Assembly (NCBI RefSeq): GCF_040958095.1
Contig: NC_091181.1
Span: forward strand, 21,637,875-21,701,874
DNA from: Procambarus clarkii
Taxonomy: Eukaryota > Arthropoda > Malacostraca > Decapoda > Cambaridae
DNA: 64,000 nt
Direction: 5' to 3'
Shown in pieces: positions 10,401 to 23,034 of this stretch. Every line of letters begins with the position of its first letter. The first letter of the stretch is position 1. The notes under the pieces are model-generated. The model did not search any database and was not told the origin of the DNA. It was given only the letters and a program-made list of their open reading frames with translations. The position numbers and the translations under genes were made by a program.

Positions 10401-11979
10401 ATATTTACTATGTCTGAAATACAGAGGGTAAAAATTTCGGGGAAATTGATGGGTTATTTACAAATATACGAGAGAGAACTAAGTTGGGGACGAGAGCTGG
10501 AGCTCGAAAACTGTTTTGGTCTTATTTACGGTGTCTGAAATACAGAGGGTAAAAATTTCAGGGAAATTGATGGGTTATTTACAAAGATACGAAAGAGAAC
10601 TAAGGTGGGGACGAGAGCTGGAGCTCGATAACTGTTTTGATCTTATTTACGGTGTCTGAAATACAGAGGGTAAAAATTTCAGGGGAATTGATTAGATATT
10701 AACGAAGATACGAGAGAGAGCTAAGGCGGAGGATAAGAGCTAGAGTTCGGTAACTGTTTGCATTTACTAAACTATGTCTGAAATACAGAGGGTAGAAATT
10801 TCGGGGAATTTGAATAGGTATTAACGAAGATACGAGAGAGAGCTAAGGCGGAGGACAAGAGCTAGAGTTTGGTAACTAAATTACTGTATTGAACTACGTT
10901 TGAAATATGATTATTTTAAAATTTTAGAGGGATTGGACTGATAGTATTCATTATACGACAGGGGACTAAGGCGGGATAGGAGCTGGAGCTCGATAACAAA
11001 ATTATTGTATTTTAATACGTTTGAAATAGCTGTGTTTTAAATCTTGAAGAAAATGATTGGATACTAAAGAAGATGTATTAGTAAAACTAAGGTGGGAACG
11101 TGAGCTAGTCCCTTGACTTTGTTTATATATGTAAAACGGAATAGTTTAATGAAAAGGAACTATGAATGAACAATATGAAGGAGAGGGACGGTCCAGATAT
11201 TATTATGGAGAAGATAAGATAAGATAAGAGGTGACCTGCACGAGGCGTCTGGCTGACCGGCGTAAGGTAAATACAGGTGACGCGAGAGATTGTGAGGTAA
11301 AGGGGGGAGGGAGGGGTTTGAGGTACAAGCGGGAGAAGCAGGGGAGAGGCAGTGAAATGATTCAGATATATAGCAATATACTAGTTTCTAAGTAAGAATC
11401 CAACTTAAACATATACAGCCTAAATATCTGTTTATTATCAGTAGGAACTCTGAAGAAAATTCTCCCATAGGAACTTTAACAAACTCGTATGACATTATTT
11501 TCGTCATATGAACTCTTAACAAACTTCTATAATCTCAGAAATTACTCACTCATAAGAAATCCTTAATCCCAAATCTGTGACTCCCCAAATTCACCTGAAA
11601 CCCCCAAGCGCTACACGTGATTTTAGACCTCAAAACCCCCAAGCACTACACGTGATTTTTTCAGAAGTTGAAAACAGGCAAAATATGTCCGTAGAGTTTA
11701 TCTGGAAATGTTGTGACACAAACACGATATTTTCTAAAAATTTTCTTTAAGATTTTCCTACTTATTTTCCTCATAAGAACGCTTAACAAACCTCTAAAAT
11801 CTCAGAAATTATTTTCCTCATAAGAATTCCTTAATTCAAAATCTGTGACTCCCCAAATTAGCCTGAAAACCCCCAAGCGCTACATGTGATATTTTCAATT
11901 TACCTGAAAACCCCCAAGCGCTACACGTGATTTTTTCCCCAGAAAAAAAAATCACCTTTGGCGCTTACCCCCTACTACT
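7416..11979 (-). repeat. Right arm of the foldback
   Basis: Reverse complement of the left arm. Matched landmarks include GTTTGAACAGTGTAGTTC near 8720 (left 5730), CATTATACGACAGGGG near 10950 (left 3085), the AAGATAAGATAAGA block near 11215 (left 2795) and the end at 11979 (left 2283). At about 9780-10060 it carries a segment (ACATGAAAACATGACAAAG and on) that I cannot pair, so the arms are not identical. Confidence 0.85.
7960..8710 (-). repeat. TTAGG-like tandem repeats, right arm
   Basis: Mirror of the left-arm array, read as TTAGGTAAGATAGGTAAAG and variants. Confidence 0.8.
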
Positions 11980-11985
11980 ATTCAC
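11980..11985. other. Right target-site duplication ATTCAC
   Basis: Six bases immediately outside the CCCTACTACT terminus, identical to 2277-2282. Confidence 0.85.
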
Positions 11986-13280
11986 CCCCCACCCAACACA
12001 CACACACACACACACACACACATTCAACGACCCCCCACAACACACACGCACACATACAATCCCCCCCACAAGACACACACACACACATACCACCACCCCC
12101 CACAACACACGCACACACACATACCACCTCCCCCCCCACAACACACGCACACACACATACCACCACCCCTCACAACACATACACACACACATACAACCCC
12201 CCCACAATACACGCACACATACCATCCCCCCCAAAACACACACAAATACAAACAATCCCCCACAACACACACACACACAAACTACCCCCCCCCCCCAAAA
12301 AAAACAAACATACGAAACACATAAAACCCTCACAAACACACGCACACATACAACCCTCAACAACACACGCACACATACAACCCTCAACAACACACGCACA
12401 CATACAACCCTCAACAACACACGCACACATACAACCCTCAACAACACACGCACACATACAACCCTCAACAACACACGCACACATACAACCCTCAACAACA
12501 CACGCACACATACAACCCTCAACAACACACGCACACATACAACCCTCACAAACACACGCACACATACAACCCTCAACAACACACGCACACATACAACCCT
12601 CAACAACACACCACACATACAACCCTCAACAACACACGCACACATACAACCCTCAACACACACGCACACATACAACCCTCAACAACACACGCACACATAC
12701 AACCCTCAACAACACACCACACATACAACCCTCAACAACACACGCACACATACAACCCTCAACAACACACGCACACATACAACCCTCAACAACACACGCA
12801 CACATACAACCCTCAACACACACGCACACATACAACCCTCAACAACACACCACACATACAACCCTCAACAACACACCACACATACAACCCTCAACAACAC
12901 ACCACACATACAACCCTCAACAACACACCACACATACAACCCTCAACAACACACCACACATACAACCCTCAACAACACACCACACATACAACCCTCAACA
13001 ACACACCACACATACAACCCTCAACAACACACGCACACATACAACCCTCAACAACACACGCACACATACAACCCTCAACAACACACCACACATACAACCC
13101 TCAACAACACACGCACACATACAACCCTCAACAACACACGCACACATACAACCCTCAACAACACACGCACACATACAACCCTCAACAACACACGCACACA
13201 TACAACCCTCAACAACACACGCACACATACAACCCTCAACAACACACGCACACATACAACCACTCCACAACACATTCACA
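11986..13280. repeat. Minisatellite A, 27-bp (and 26-bp) unit
   Basis: From about 12330 the array is regular: unit CACATACAACCCTCAACAAC plus ACACGCA, 27 bp, with a 26-bp variant lacking one base (ACACCACACAT) common at 12840-13090. The left part (11986-12330) is a degenerate version with C-runs. Because 27 is a multiple of three, long open frames run through it on both strands; these are not genes. Confidence 0.93.
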
Positions 13281-13282
13281 CA

Positions 13283-13454
13283 GGGTCTGATAGCTGAGTA
13301 GACAACGCACTGGACTCGTAATCTTAGGGACCGGGTTCGATCCCTGGTGATGGCAGCAACAAAATTGGCAGAGTTTCTTTCACCCTGATGCCACTGTTAC
13401 CTAGCAGTAAATAGGTACCTGGGGGTTAGACACCTGTTACGGGTTGCTTCCTGG
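13283..13454 (+). mobile_element. tRNA-derived SINE, tRNA-Thr(CGT)-like head
   Basis: The head has a B box GGTTCGATCCC near 13336 and an anticodon-loop-like CTCGTAA near 13315, matching the loop of threonine tRNA(CGT). The central TTTCTTTCACCCTGATGC block, TAGCAGTAAATAGGTACC and GGGTTGCTTCCTGG follow. The copy ends in (GT)n rather than a recognisable tail. Confidence 0.8.
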
Positions 13455-14870
<1,416 letters not shown>

Positions 14871-14901
14871 TTTGTTTGTGTGTGATGTTTGTTTGTTTGT
14901 T

Positions 14902-14938
<37 letters not shown>

Positions 14939-15060
14939 GAAAAAAATTATTATTAGTTAGTGACAGTTGATTGATTGACAGGTGGGAGGCGGGCCGAAAA
15001 AGCAGAGCTCAACCCCCGCAAGCACCACTAGGTGAATACAACTATGTGAATACAGACATT
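14871..15060 (+). mobile_element. TTTG/TG microsatellite and SINE type A tail
   Basis: (TTTG)n and (TG)n (14871-14935) are followed by a SINE 3' part: TTATTAGTTAGTGACAG, GTGGGAGGCGGGCC, CTCAACCCCCGCAAGCAC and two AGGTGAATACA-like units. The tRNA head is missing. Confidence 0.7.
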
Positions 15061-15202
15061 AAACCTCCCTCACATAACACACACACACACAACCCCCCCC
15101 CACACATACACATACATCACCCCTCAACATACACATATAACACCCCCAACCCATACGTACAATCCCCCAACACCAACATAAACATAAACATTTGTCAACC
15201 AC
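15061..15202. repeat. AC-rich minisatellite B, first patch
   Basis: Irregular CACACATACA and ACCCCCAAC units continuous with the preceding SINE tail. Confidence 0.7.
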
Positions 15203-15395
15203 ATTGAGTGGCTGACAAATGGAATGCATTACGCAGTGATGTGGTGGAGGCTGACTCCATACACAGTTTCAGGTGTAGATAATATAGAGCCCAATAGGCT
15301 CAGGAACCTGTACAACAGTTGATTAACAGTTGAGTGGCGGGACCAAAGAGCCAGAGCTCAATCCCCGCAAGCACAAATAGATGAGTACAACCCAA
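15203..15395 (+). mobile_element. LINE-A 3' end fragment
   Basis: It begins at GAGTGGCTGACAAATGGAAT (the xVADKWNAL part), continues through GTGGAGGCTGACTCCATACA, and ends with the tail GGCGGGACCAAAGAGCCAGA and one GATGAGTACAAC unit that merges with the AC-rich repeat. Confidence 0.8.
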
Positions 15396-15769
15396 TACAA
15401 ACACACATACAACACTCCAACACAAACATACAAAACACTCAACACACATACAAGCAATCAAAACTCATACACATACAACCCACCTAACACGCACATACAA
15501 GCTCCCAACACACACACACACACATAACCCCCCCCCCCCACCCACCCAATACACACATTCACATTCACAACTCCCCAACTCGCACACACACAACTCCGCC
15601 GCAAACACACAAATAAGCCACCCAACACACGCACATACGACCCATCAATACACACACATAAACCCCCAACACACATATACAACCCCCAAACACACATACA
15701 ACCCCCAAACATACATACACCCACCCTCCAACACACATATACAAGACCCCCAACACACACATACAACCT
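15396..15769. repeat. AC-rich minisatellite B, second patch
   Basis: Irregular units of about 20-23 bp of the form CAACACACATACAACCCCC, less homogeneous than the patch at 19467-21715. Confidence 0.85.
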
Positions 15770-16185
15770 TAAGGGGAGACATGATAACCACCTACAAAAT
15801 TCTCAGGGGAACTGACAGGGAGGACAAATACAAACTCTTCAGCACGGGTGGAACACGAACAAGGGGACACAGGTGGAAATTTAGTACCTAAATGAGCCAC
15901 AGAGACATTTGAAAGATTTTTTTCAGTGTCAGAGTAGTTAACAGATGGAATGTACAAGTGATGTTTTTTATTATTATTATTTTCTACCACAGACGTGGCC
16001 ACACTTACAATGCAATGATGTTGTAGAGGCAGACTCCATGCACAGTTTCAAATGTAGATATAATAGAGTCCAGTAGGCTCAGGAATCTGTACACCAGTTC
16101 ATTGACAGTTGAGAGGCGGGAACAAAGAGCCAAAGTTCAATCCCCGCAAACACAACTAGGTGAATACAACCAGGTGAGTACACAC
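15770..16185 (+). mobile_element. LINE-A C-terminal fragment with a 48-bp insertion
   Basis: It covers the ACATGATAACCACCTACAAAATTCT region, RTRGHRWK-coding sequence (15848-15880), FFSVRVVNRWN-coding sequence (15920-15955) and the tail with AGGTGAATACA and AGGTGAGTACA. Between 15963 and 16011 a T-rich segment (TTTTTTATTATTATTATTTT then CTACCACAGACGTGGCCAC) interrupts the conserved WNA...DVVEA stretch. Stops make it non-coding. Confidence 0.8.
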
Positions 16186-16965
16186 ACAAACCCCCAACAC
16201 ACAAATATCACACCCACATCACACACATACAACCCCCCCCCCCCCATCACACACACACAAGCCTCCTAACACACACACACACACGCAAGCTACCAACATA
16301 CACATACACATACAACACCAACATACACATACAACCCAATTTACACGCACATAAACCCTCCATCACACATACGAGCCCCCAAACACACACATACAACCCC
16401 CAACGCACACAAGCCCACCAACACTCAAATACAACCCCTCCAACACACACACACACATGCGGCCCCCTCCCAACAAACACATATACATGTCCAACAAAAC
16501 ACACATACAACCCCTCCAACACACACACATACAACCCCCCAATACGCACACATACAAGCCCACAAACACACACACTTACAACCCCCCAACACACACAAAT
16601 ACATTCCCCAACACACACATATACAAGCCCCCAACACACACACATACAACCCCCCAACACACACACATACAACCCCCCAACACACACACATACAACCCCC
16701 AACACACACACATACAACCCCCAACACATACACATACAACCCCCCAACACACACACATATACAACCCCCCAACACACACACAAACAAGAGCCCAACACAC
16801 AAATACAACCCCCCTCCCCAACACACATATACAAGCCCCCCAACACACACACAAACAAGAGCCCCAACACACACATATACAACCCCCCAACACACACACA
16901 TACAAGCTCCCAACACACAAATACAACCCCCCCAACACACATATACAAGCTCCCCAACACACAAG
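16186..16965. repeat. AC-rich minisatellite B, third patch
   Basis: Units such as CCCCCAACACACACACATACAA (about 20-24 bp) with variable C and CA runs. It directly abuts the start of the long LINE-A copy. Confidence 0.9.
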
Positions 16966-17018
16966 AGGAGGATGATGTAGGCTCATCCTCACAGGAGGAT
17001 GAGCCTACCCAAGTAGCA

Positions 17019-18060
17019 ATGACCATGGAACAACTTCCTACACTTGTGGGGAGTGTGGGTGAAATTGGATATAAGAAAGTGAGCTTCAAGGTAATGTACT
17101 CAAACATTGATGAGATTACCAATAAAGCAAGTGAACTGGCAGAAAGGGCGCAAGTAGAAAACCCTGATGTAATAGGACTCATGGAAACAAAGTTGTCAGG
17201 AGTCATAACAGATGCTGTGTTTCCAAATGACTACTATATAGTAAGGAAAGAGAGGGAAGGGAGAGGAGGTGGAGGAGTGGCCCTGCTGATAAGGAAGGAC
17301 TGGAGTTTTGATGAGATGAAAATTTCGGACTGTGACGGGTTCAGAGATTACATAACAAGAACTATAACAATGGGTGGACCTAAGATAATAGTGGCAGTCA
17401 TTTACAACCCTCCTCTAAATGACAGAAGACCTAGACAGGAGTTTGATAGGAACAACATGGCAACCATTAATATAATAGAGAGAACAGCTTCAGTTGCCTG
17501 CAGGAATGGCTCACAGACTCTTAATCATGGGAGATTTCAACCATGGAAAGATAGACTGGGAGAATGGATAGCCACATGGTGGTGTAGATACGTGGAGAGC
17601 TAAACTCTTGGAAGTGGCAACAAGGAACTTTCTGAGCCAGAATGTCAAGGAACCCACAAGAGTGAGAGGCAATGATGAACCAGCTAGACTCGACTTGATA
17701 TTCACCCTGAATGAGTCAGAAATAAGGGAAGTCAAAATTGAAACCCTCATAGGAATGAGTGACCACAGTGTACTGACCTTTGAGTACTTGGTGGAGGTAG
17801 GGATAACCTATCCAAGGATGGGAGCAGAGGGAAAAAGACTGAATTACCGAAGAGGAAAATATGACGAGATGAGGAACTTCCTCAGGGGAATACCATGGGA
17901 AACAGAACTTAGAGACAAGAATGTGCAGGACATGATGGATTTTGTCACCCAGAAGTGCCAGGAAGCTGCAGACAGGTTTATCCCCGTCCAAAAGGAGAAA
18001 AACGAAAAACAACAGAAAACCCATGATTCAACCAGGAATGCAAGGCAGCGAAGCAACTGA
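17019..18060 (+). pseudogene. LINE-A APE-type endonuclease domain, frameshifted
   Basis: The domain nicks target DNA for target-primed reverse transcription. Visible parts in order: YSNIDEITNKASEL near 17098-17140 (the Y-x-N opening), DVIGLMETKL near 17165-17195 with the catalytic E, GGGGVALLIRK near 17265-17300, VIYNPPL near 17400, MGDFNHGKIDW near 17528-17560 (in a different frame from the previous block), RLDLIFT near 17690, and GMSDHSVLTFEY near 17755-17790 with the SDH catalytic triad part. The frame changes at about 17515 and again before the end near 18056, so it cannot yield an intact protein. Catalytic residues themselves look preserved, indicating moderate age. Confidence 0.88.
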
Positions 18061-19466
18061 GTAAAAGAGCATGGAGAAACTACAGAAATAACAGAACACC
18101 GGAGAGCAGGGAGAGATACCAGAGGGCCAGAAATGAGTACCTCAGAGTGAGGAGGGAAGCAGAGAGACAGTTTAAAAATGATATAGCGAGTAAAGCCAAG
18201 ACCCAACCAAAGCTGCTCCACAGACACATCAGGAGGAAAACAGCAGTGAAAGAACAAGTGATGAAACTGAGAAAAGGGGAGAACAGATACACAGAGAAAC
18301 ACAAGGTGTGTGAAGAACTCAACAAGAGATTCCAGGAGGTCTTCACAATAGAACAAGGACAAGCCCTTGCAATAAATGAGGAGGCGGCAAACCAAGCAAC
18401 CTTGGAGTAATTTGACCTCACCAGTGATGAGGTCAAGGGTGTCTGCTGGAGCTGGATGTGACAAAGGCTGTTGGGCCTGACAGAATCTCACTATGGATAC
18501 TAAAGGAAGGTGCAGAAGCACTAAGTGTGCCACTCTCTATGGTGTATAACAGGTCACTGGAAACAGGAGACTTACCAGAAAGTTGGAAGACAGCTAACGT
18601 AGTCCCAGTATACAAGAAGGGTGACAGTCAAGAGGCACTGAACTACAGTCCAATTTCCCTAACTTGTATACCATGCAAGGTGATGGAGAAGATTGTGAGG
18701 AAAAGGCTCGTAGAGCATCTGGAGGGAAATAACTTTCTAACGCACCACCAACATGGGTTCAGGGATGGTAAATCGTGCCTCACAGGTTTAATAGAATTCA
18801 ATGACCAGGTAACAAAAATTAGGCAGGAAAGAGAAGGGTGGGCCGACTGCATTTTCCTGGACTGCCAAAAAGCCTTTAACACAGTACCCCATAAAAGGCT
18901 GTTAAAAAAGTTGGAGCATCATGCAGGTGTAGAAGGGAAGGTGCTCCAGTGGATAAGGGAGTACGTAAGCAACAGGAAACAGCGAGTAACGGTGAGGGGG
19001 GAGACATCAGAGTGGCGAGATGTCACCAGCGGAGTCCCACAGGGCTCAGTACTTGGACCCATCCTGTTTCTAATATAAGTAAACGATCTTCCGGAGGGTA
19101 TAGACTTGTTTCTCTCAATGTTTGCTGATGATGCAAAAATTATAAGAAGAATCAAGACGGATGAAAATAGACAGAGACTACAGGATGACCTGGACAAACT
19201 GGAGGAATGGTCTAGAAAATGGCTGCTAAAGTTCAACTCGGGAAAGTGTAAGGTGATGAAATTAGGCGAAGGGAGCAGGAGGCTGAACACAAGGTATCAT
19301 CTGGGAGGTGAAATCCTGCAAGAGTCAAATAGAGAGAAAGATCTGGGGGTTGATATCACACCGAACCTGTCCCCAGAGGCCCACATCAAAAGAATATCAT
19401 CAGCGGCATATGCTAGACTGGCCAACATAAGAATTGCCTTTAGAAACTTGCGTAAGAAACTTGTAC
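18061..19466 (+). pseudogene. LINE-A reverse transcriptase domain with one nonsense codon
   Basis: A linker rich in K, R and E (18061-18410) leads into the RT: GPDRISLWILKEGAEAL (about 18475-18525), PVYKKGD (18605), SPISLTCIPCKVMEKIV (18650-18700), HGFRDGKSCLTGLIEF (18750-18800), FLDCQKAFNTVPHKRLL (18853-18905), SGVPQGSVLGPILFLI (19028-19075), FADDAKI (from 19121) and LGVDITPNLSPEAHI (19347-19390). The stop at 19076-19078 lies where relatives have Y in LIYVND; both sides are in the same frame, so it is a single nonsense change. The catalytic FADD is intact. No RNase H follows, which fits the CR1/L2 group. Confidence 0.92.
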
Positions 19467-21715
19467 GACCTCCCCAACAAACAAATACGAGCTCTCCCGA
19501 CACACACATAGAATCTTCCAACACATATACAAGCCCCCAACACACACATAAAAGCCTACAACACACATACAACCCCCCAACACACACACATATATACAAC
19601 TCCCCAACACACATACATAAAACCCTCCAACACACACATGTACAACCCCCCCAACACACACACATTTATAACCCCCCAACACACACATACAACCCCCAAC
19701 ACACACATGTACAACCCCTAATACACACATACAACCCCCCAACACACACATGTACTACCTCCCACACACACACACATACAACCCCCAACACACACATATA
19801 CAACCCCCCATCACACACATACAACCCCCCAACACACACATATACAACCCCCCCCATCACACACATGTACAACCCCCCAACACACACACATACAACCCCC
19901 AACACACACATGTACTACCTCCCAACACACACATATACAACCCCAACACACACATATACAACCCCCCATCACACACATACAACCCCCCAACACATACATA
20001 TACAACCCCCCTAACACACACATATACAACCCCCCAACACACACATATACAACCCCCCAACACACATGTACAACCCCCCCAACACACACTTAATCAACCC
20101 CCCAAAACACACATATACAACCCCCCAACACACACATACAACCCCCCAACACACACATACAACCCCCCCAACACACACACATATATACAACTCCCCAACA
20201 CACATACATAAAACCCTCCAACACACACATGTACAACCCCCCCATCACACACACATGTACAACCCCCCATCACACACATACAACCCCCCCAACACACACA
20301 TATACAACCCCCCCAACACACACATATACAACCCCCCAACACACACATATACAACCCCCCAACACACACATGTACTACCTCCCAACACACACATATACAA
20401 CCCCCCAACACACACATATACAACCCCCCCAACACACACATATACAACCCCCCAACACACACATATACAACCCCCCAACACACACATGTACTACCTCCCA
20501 ACACACACACATACAACACCACAACACACACATGTACTACCTCCCAACACACACACATACAACCCCCATCACACACATACAACCCCCCAACACACACATA
20601 TACAACCCCCAACACACACATGTACTACCTCCCAACACACACATATACAACCCCCCAACACACATGTACAACCCCCCCAACACACACTTAATCAACCCCC
20701 CAAAACACACATATACAACCCCCCCAACACACACATATACAATCCCCCAACACACACATACAACCCCCCAACACACACATACAACCCCCCAACACACACA
20801 CATACAACCCCCAACACACACATACAACCACCCAACACACACATACATCCCCCCCAACACACACATATACAACCCCCCATCACACACATACAACCCCCCC
20901 AACACACACATATACAACCCCCCCAACACACACATATACAACCCCCCAAAACACACATATACAACCCCCCAACACACACATGTACTACCTCCCAACACAC
21001 ACATATACAACCCCCCAACACACACAAATACAACCCCCCAACACACACATGTACTACCTCCCAACACACACATATACAACCCCCCAACACACACATGTAC
21101 TACCTCCCAACACACACATATACAACCCCCCAACACACATGTACAACCCCCCCAACACACACATAATCAACCCCCCAAAACACACATATACAACCCCCCC
21201 CAACACACACACATATACAATCCCCCAACACACACACACACATACAACCCCCAACGCACACATACAACCCCCCAACACACACATACAACCCCCCAACACA
21301 AACATACAACCCCTCCATCACACACATACAACCCCCAACACACACACATACAACCCCCAACACACACATACAACCCCCCAACACACACATACAACCCCCA
21401 ACACACACACATACAACCCCCAACACACACATACAACCCCCCCAACACACACATATACAACCCCCCAACACACACATGTACAACCCCCCAACACACACAT
21501 GCACAACCTCCCAACACACACATGTACTACCCCCCCAAGACACATGCACAGCCCCCCAACACACACACATACAACCCCCAACACACACACATACAACCCC
21601 CAACACACACACATACAACCCCCAACACACACATACAACCCCCAACACACACATGTACTACCCCCCCAAGACACATGCACAGCCCCCCAACACACACACA
21701 ATACACTTAAATACA
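19467..21715. repeat. AC-rich minisatellite B, main array
   Basis: Regular units of about 22-24 bp: CCCCCCAACACACACATATA plus CAA, with subtypes CATGTACTACCTC, CATCACACACATACAA and ATTTAATCAACC-like variants. Larger blocks repeat, for example TTAATCAACCCCCCAAAACAC near 20090, 20690 and (as ATAATCAACC) 21162, implying duplications of several hundred bp. All long ORFs here are repeat artefacts. Confidence 0.95.
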
Positions 21716-22030
21716 ATATTAACCAACCATTAAGTATCACTCAAACCCCAGGCCGTCACTAGGAGAGATACACAGCATACCTCGCAGTATACTCACAAGG
21801 AGTGAGTATACCTTCCTAATTGTTGACTATATTCAGGAGAAATGTATACCTTGTCAGGTGATCAGTATGAGCTCTAATGGTGGGCCGAATATTTATTTCC
21901 TGCGATAGATCTAGAGGCCAACAGCAAACTCGAACGTCCAGTAGACGCCGCTGTTGGGTAGTTAGCGCCTTGTGGCCGGCCCGGCGGCGCTGAGTCATAC
22001 ACCAGCACCGGCCAGTTGCTTCCTGTGAGG
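21716..22030. other. Unique-looking spacer between two minisatellites
   Basis: About 315 bp of ordinary-complexity sequence. I see no coding region, RNA gene or recognisable element. A short inverted stretch (AGTATACTCACAAGGAGTGAGTATAC, about 21787-21812) could form a hairpin. Confidence 0.5.
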
Positions 22031-23034
22031 TGTGGGTGGCGGGTGTGTGGTGGCACCCTCCTGTGTTGAGTACTGTGTGGTGACACTCTCCTGTGTTGAC
22101 TACTGTGTGGTGACACACTCCTGTGTTGACTACTGTGTGGTGACACCCTCCTGTGATGACTACTGTGTGGTGACACCCTCCTGCGATGACTACTGTGTGG
22201 TGACACCCTCCTGTGTTGACTACTGTGTGGTGACACTCTCCTGTGTTGACTACTGTGTGTTGACTACTGTGGTGTGACACCCTCCTGTGTTGACTACTGT
22301 GTAGTGACACCCTCCTGTGTTGACTACTGTGTGGTGACACTCTCCTGTGTTGACTACTGTGTGGTGACACTCTCCTGTGTTGACTACTGTGTGGTGACAC
22401 CTTCCTGTCTTGACTACTGTGTGGTGACACTCTCCTGTCTTGACTACTGTGTGGTGACACTCTCCTGTGTTGACTACTGTGTGGTGACACCCTCCTGTGT
22501 TGACTACTGTGTGGTGGCACTCTCCTGTGTTGACTACTGTGTGGTGACACTCTCCTGTGTTGACTACTGTGTGGTGACTCTCCTGTGTTGACTACTGTGT
22601 GGTGACACTCTCCTGTGTTGACTACTGTGTGGTGACACTCTCCTGTGTTGACTACTGTGTGGTGACACTCTCCTGTGTTGACTACTGTGTGGTGACACTC
22701 TCCTGTGTTGACTACTGTGTGGTGACACTCTCCTGTGTTGACTACTGTGTGGTGACACCCTCCTGTGTTGACTACTGTGTGGTAACACCCTCCTGTGTTG
22801 ACTACTGTGTGGTGACACCCTCCTGTGTTGACTACTGTGTGGTGACACCCTCCTGTGTTGACTACTGTGTGGTGACACACTCCTGTGTTGACTACTGTGT
22901 GGTGACACTCTCCTGTGTTGACTACTGTGTGGTGACACTCTCCTGTGTTGACTACTGTGTGTTGACTACTGTGTGGTGACACCCTCCTGTGTTGACTACT
23001 GTGTGGTGACACCCTCCTGTGTTGACTACTGTGT

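Larger units (their letters stand above)
2283..11979. mobile_element. Giant palindromic foldback element, 9.7 kb, no coding capacity
   Basis: The left end (from 2283) reads AGTAGTAGGGAGTAAG and the reverse complement of the right end (from 11979) reads AGTAGTAGGGGGTAAG. Both are followed by CGCC, AGGTGA and a T-run. Flanks are perfect 6-bp duplications, ATTCAC at 2277-2282 and 11980-11985. The two arms are reverse-complementary along almost their whole length, with indels, leaving a spacer at about 7067-7415. No transposase, integrase, polymerase or ATPase is visible; the only ORFs are short mirror-image pairs. A 6-bp duplication, 5'-AG ends and long inverted termini are features reported for Polinton/Maverick elements, so a non-autonomous Polinton derivative is one reading. 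A foldback DNA transposon of another superfamily is equally possible. Confidence 0.88.
16966..19466 (+). mobile_element. LINE-A long copy (endonuclease and reverse transcriptase), 3'-truncated
   Basis: Longest copy of the CR1/L2-like family here. It enters abruptly from minisatellite B with GAGGAGGATGATGTAGGCTC and leaves abruptly at about 19466, just after AFRNLRKK, back into the same minisatellite. It lacks the C-terminal segment and tail that the short copies have. Losing the 3' end is unusual for a LINE, since target-primed insertion starts there, so a later rearrangement within the array is likely. The coding parts are listed separately. Confidence 0.88.

Noticed and set aside
11927..13301. 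Two overlapping 450-codon frames of Thr/His/Asn repeats
   Set aside because: Direct translation of the 27-bp minisatellite A (nine codons per unit). Both strands and several frames are open equally.
19106..21762. Long plus and minus frames with THTYNPP or VCVGGLYMC repeats
   Set aside because: Translations of minisatellite B; only the first part of the frame starting 19106 is real LINE-A RT sequence.
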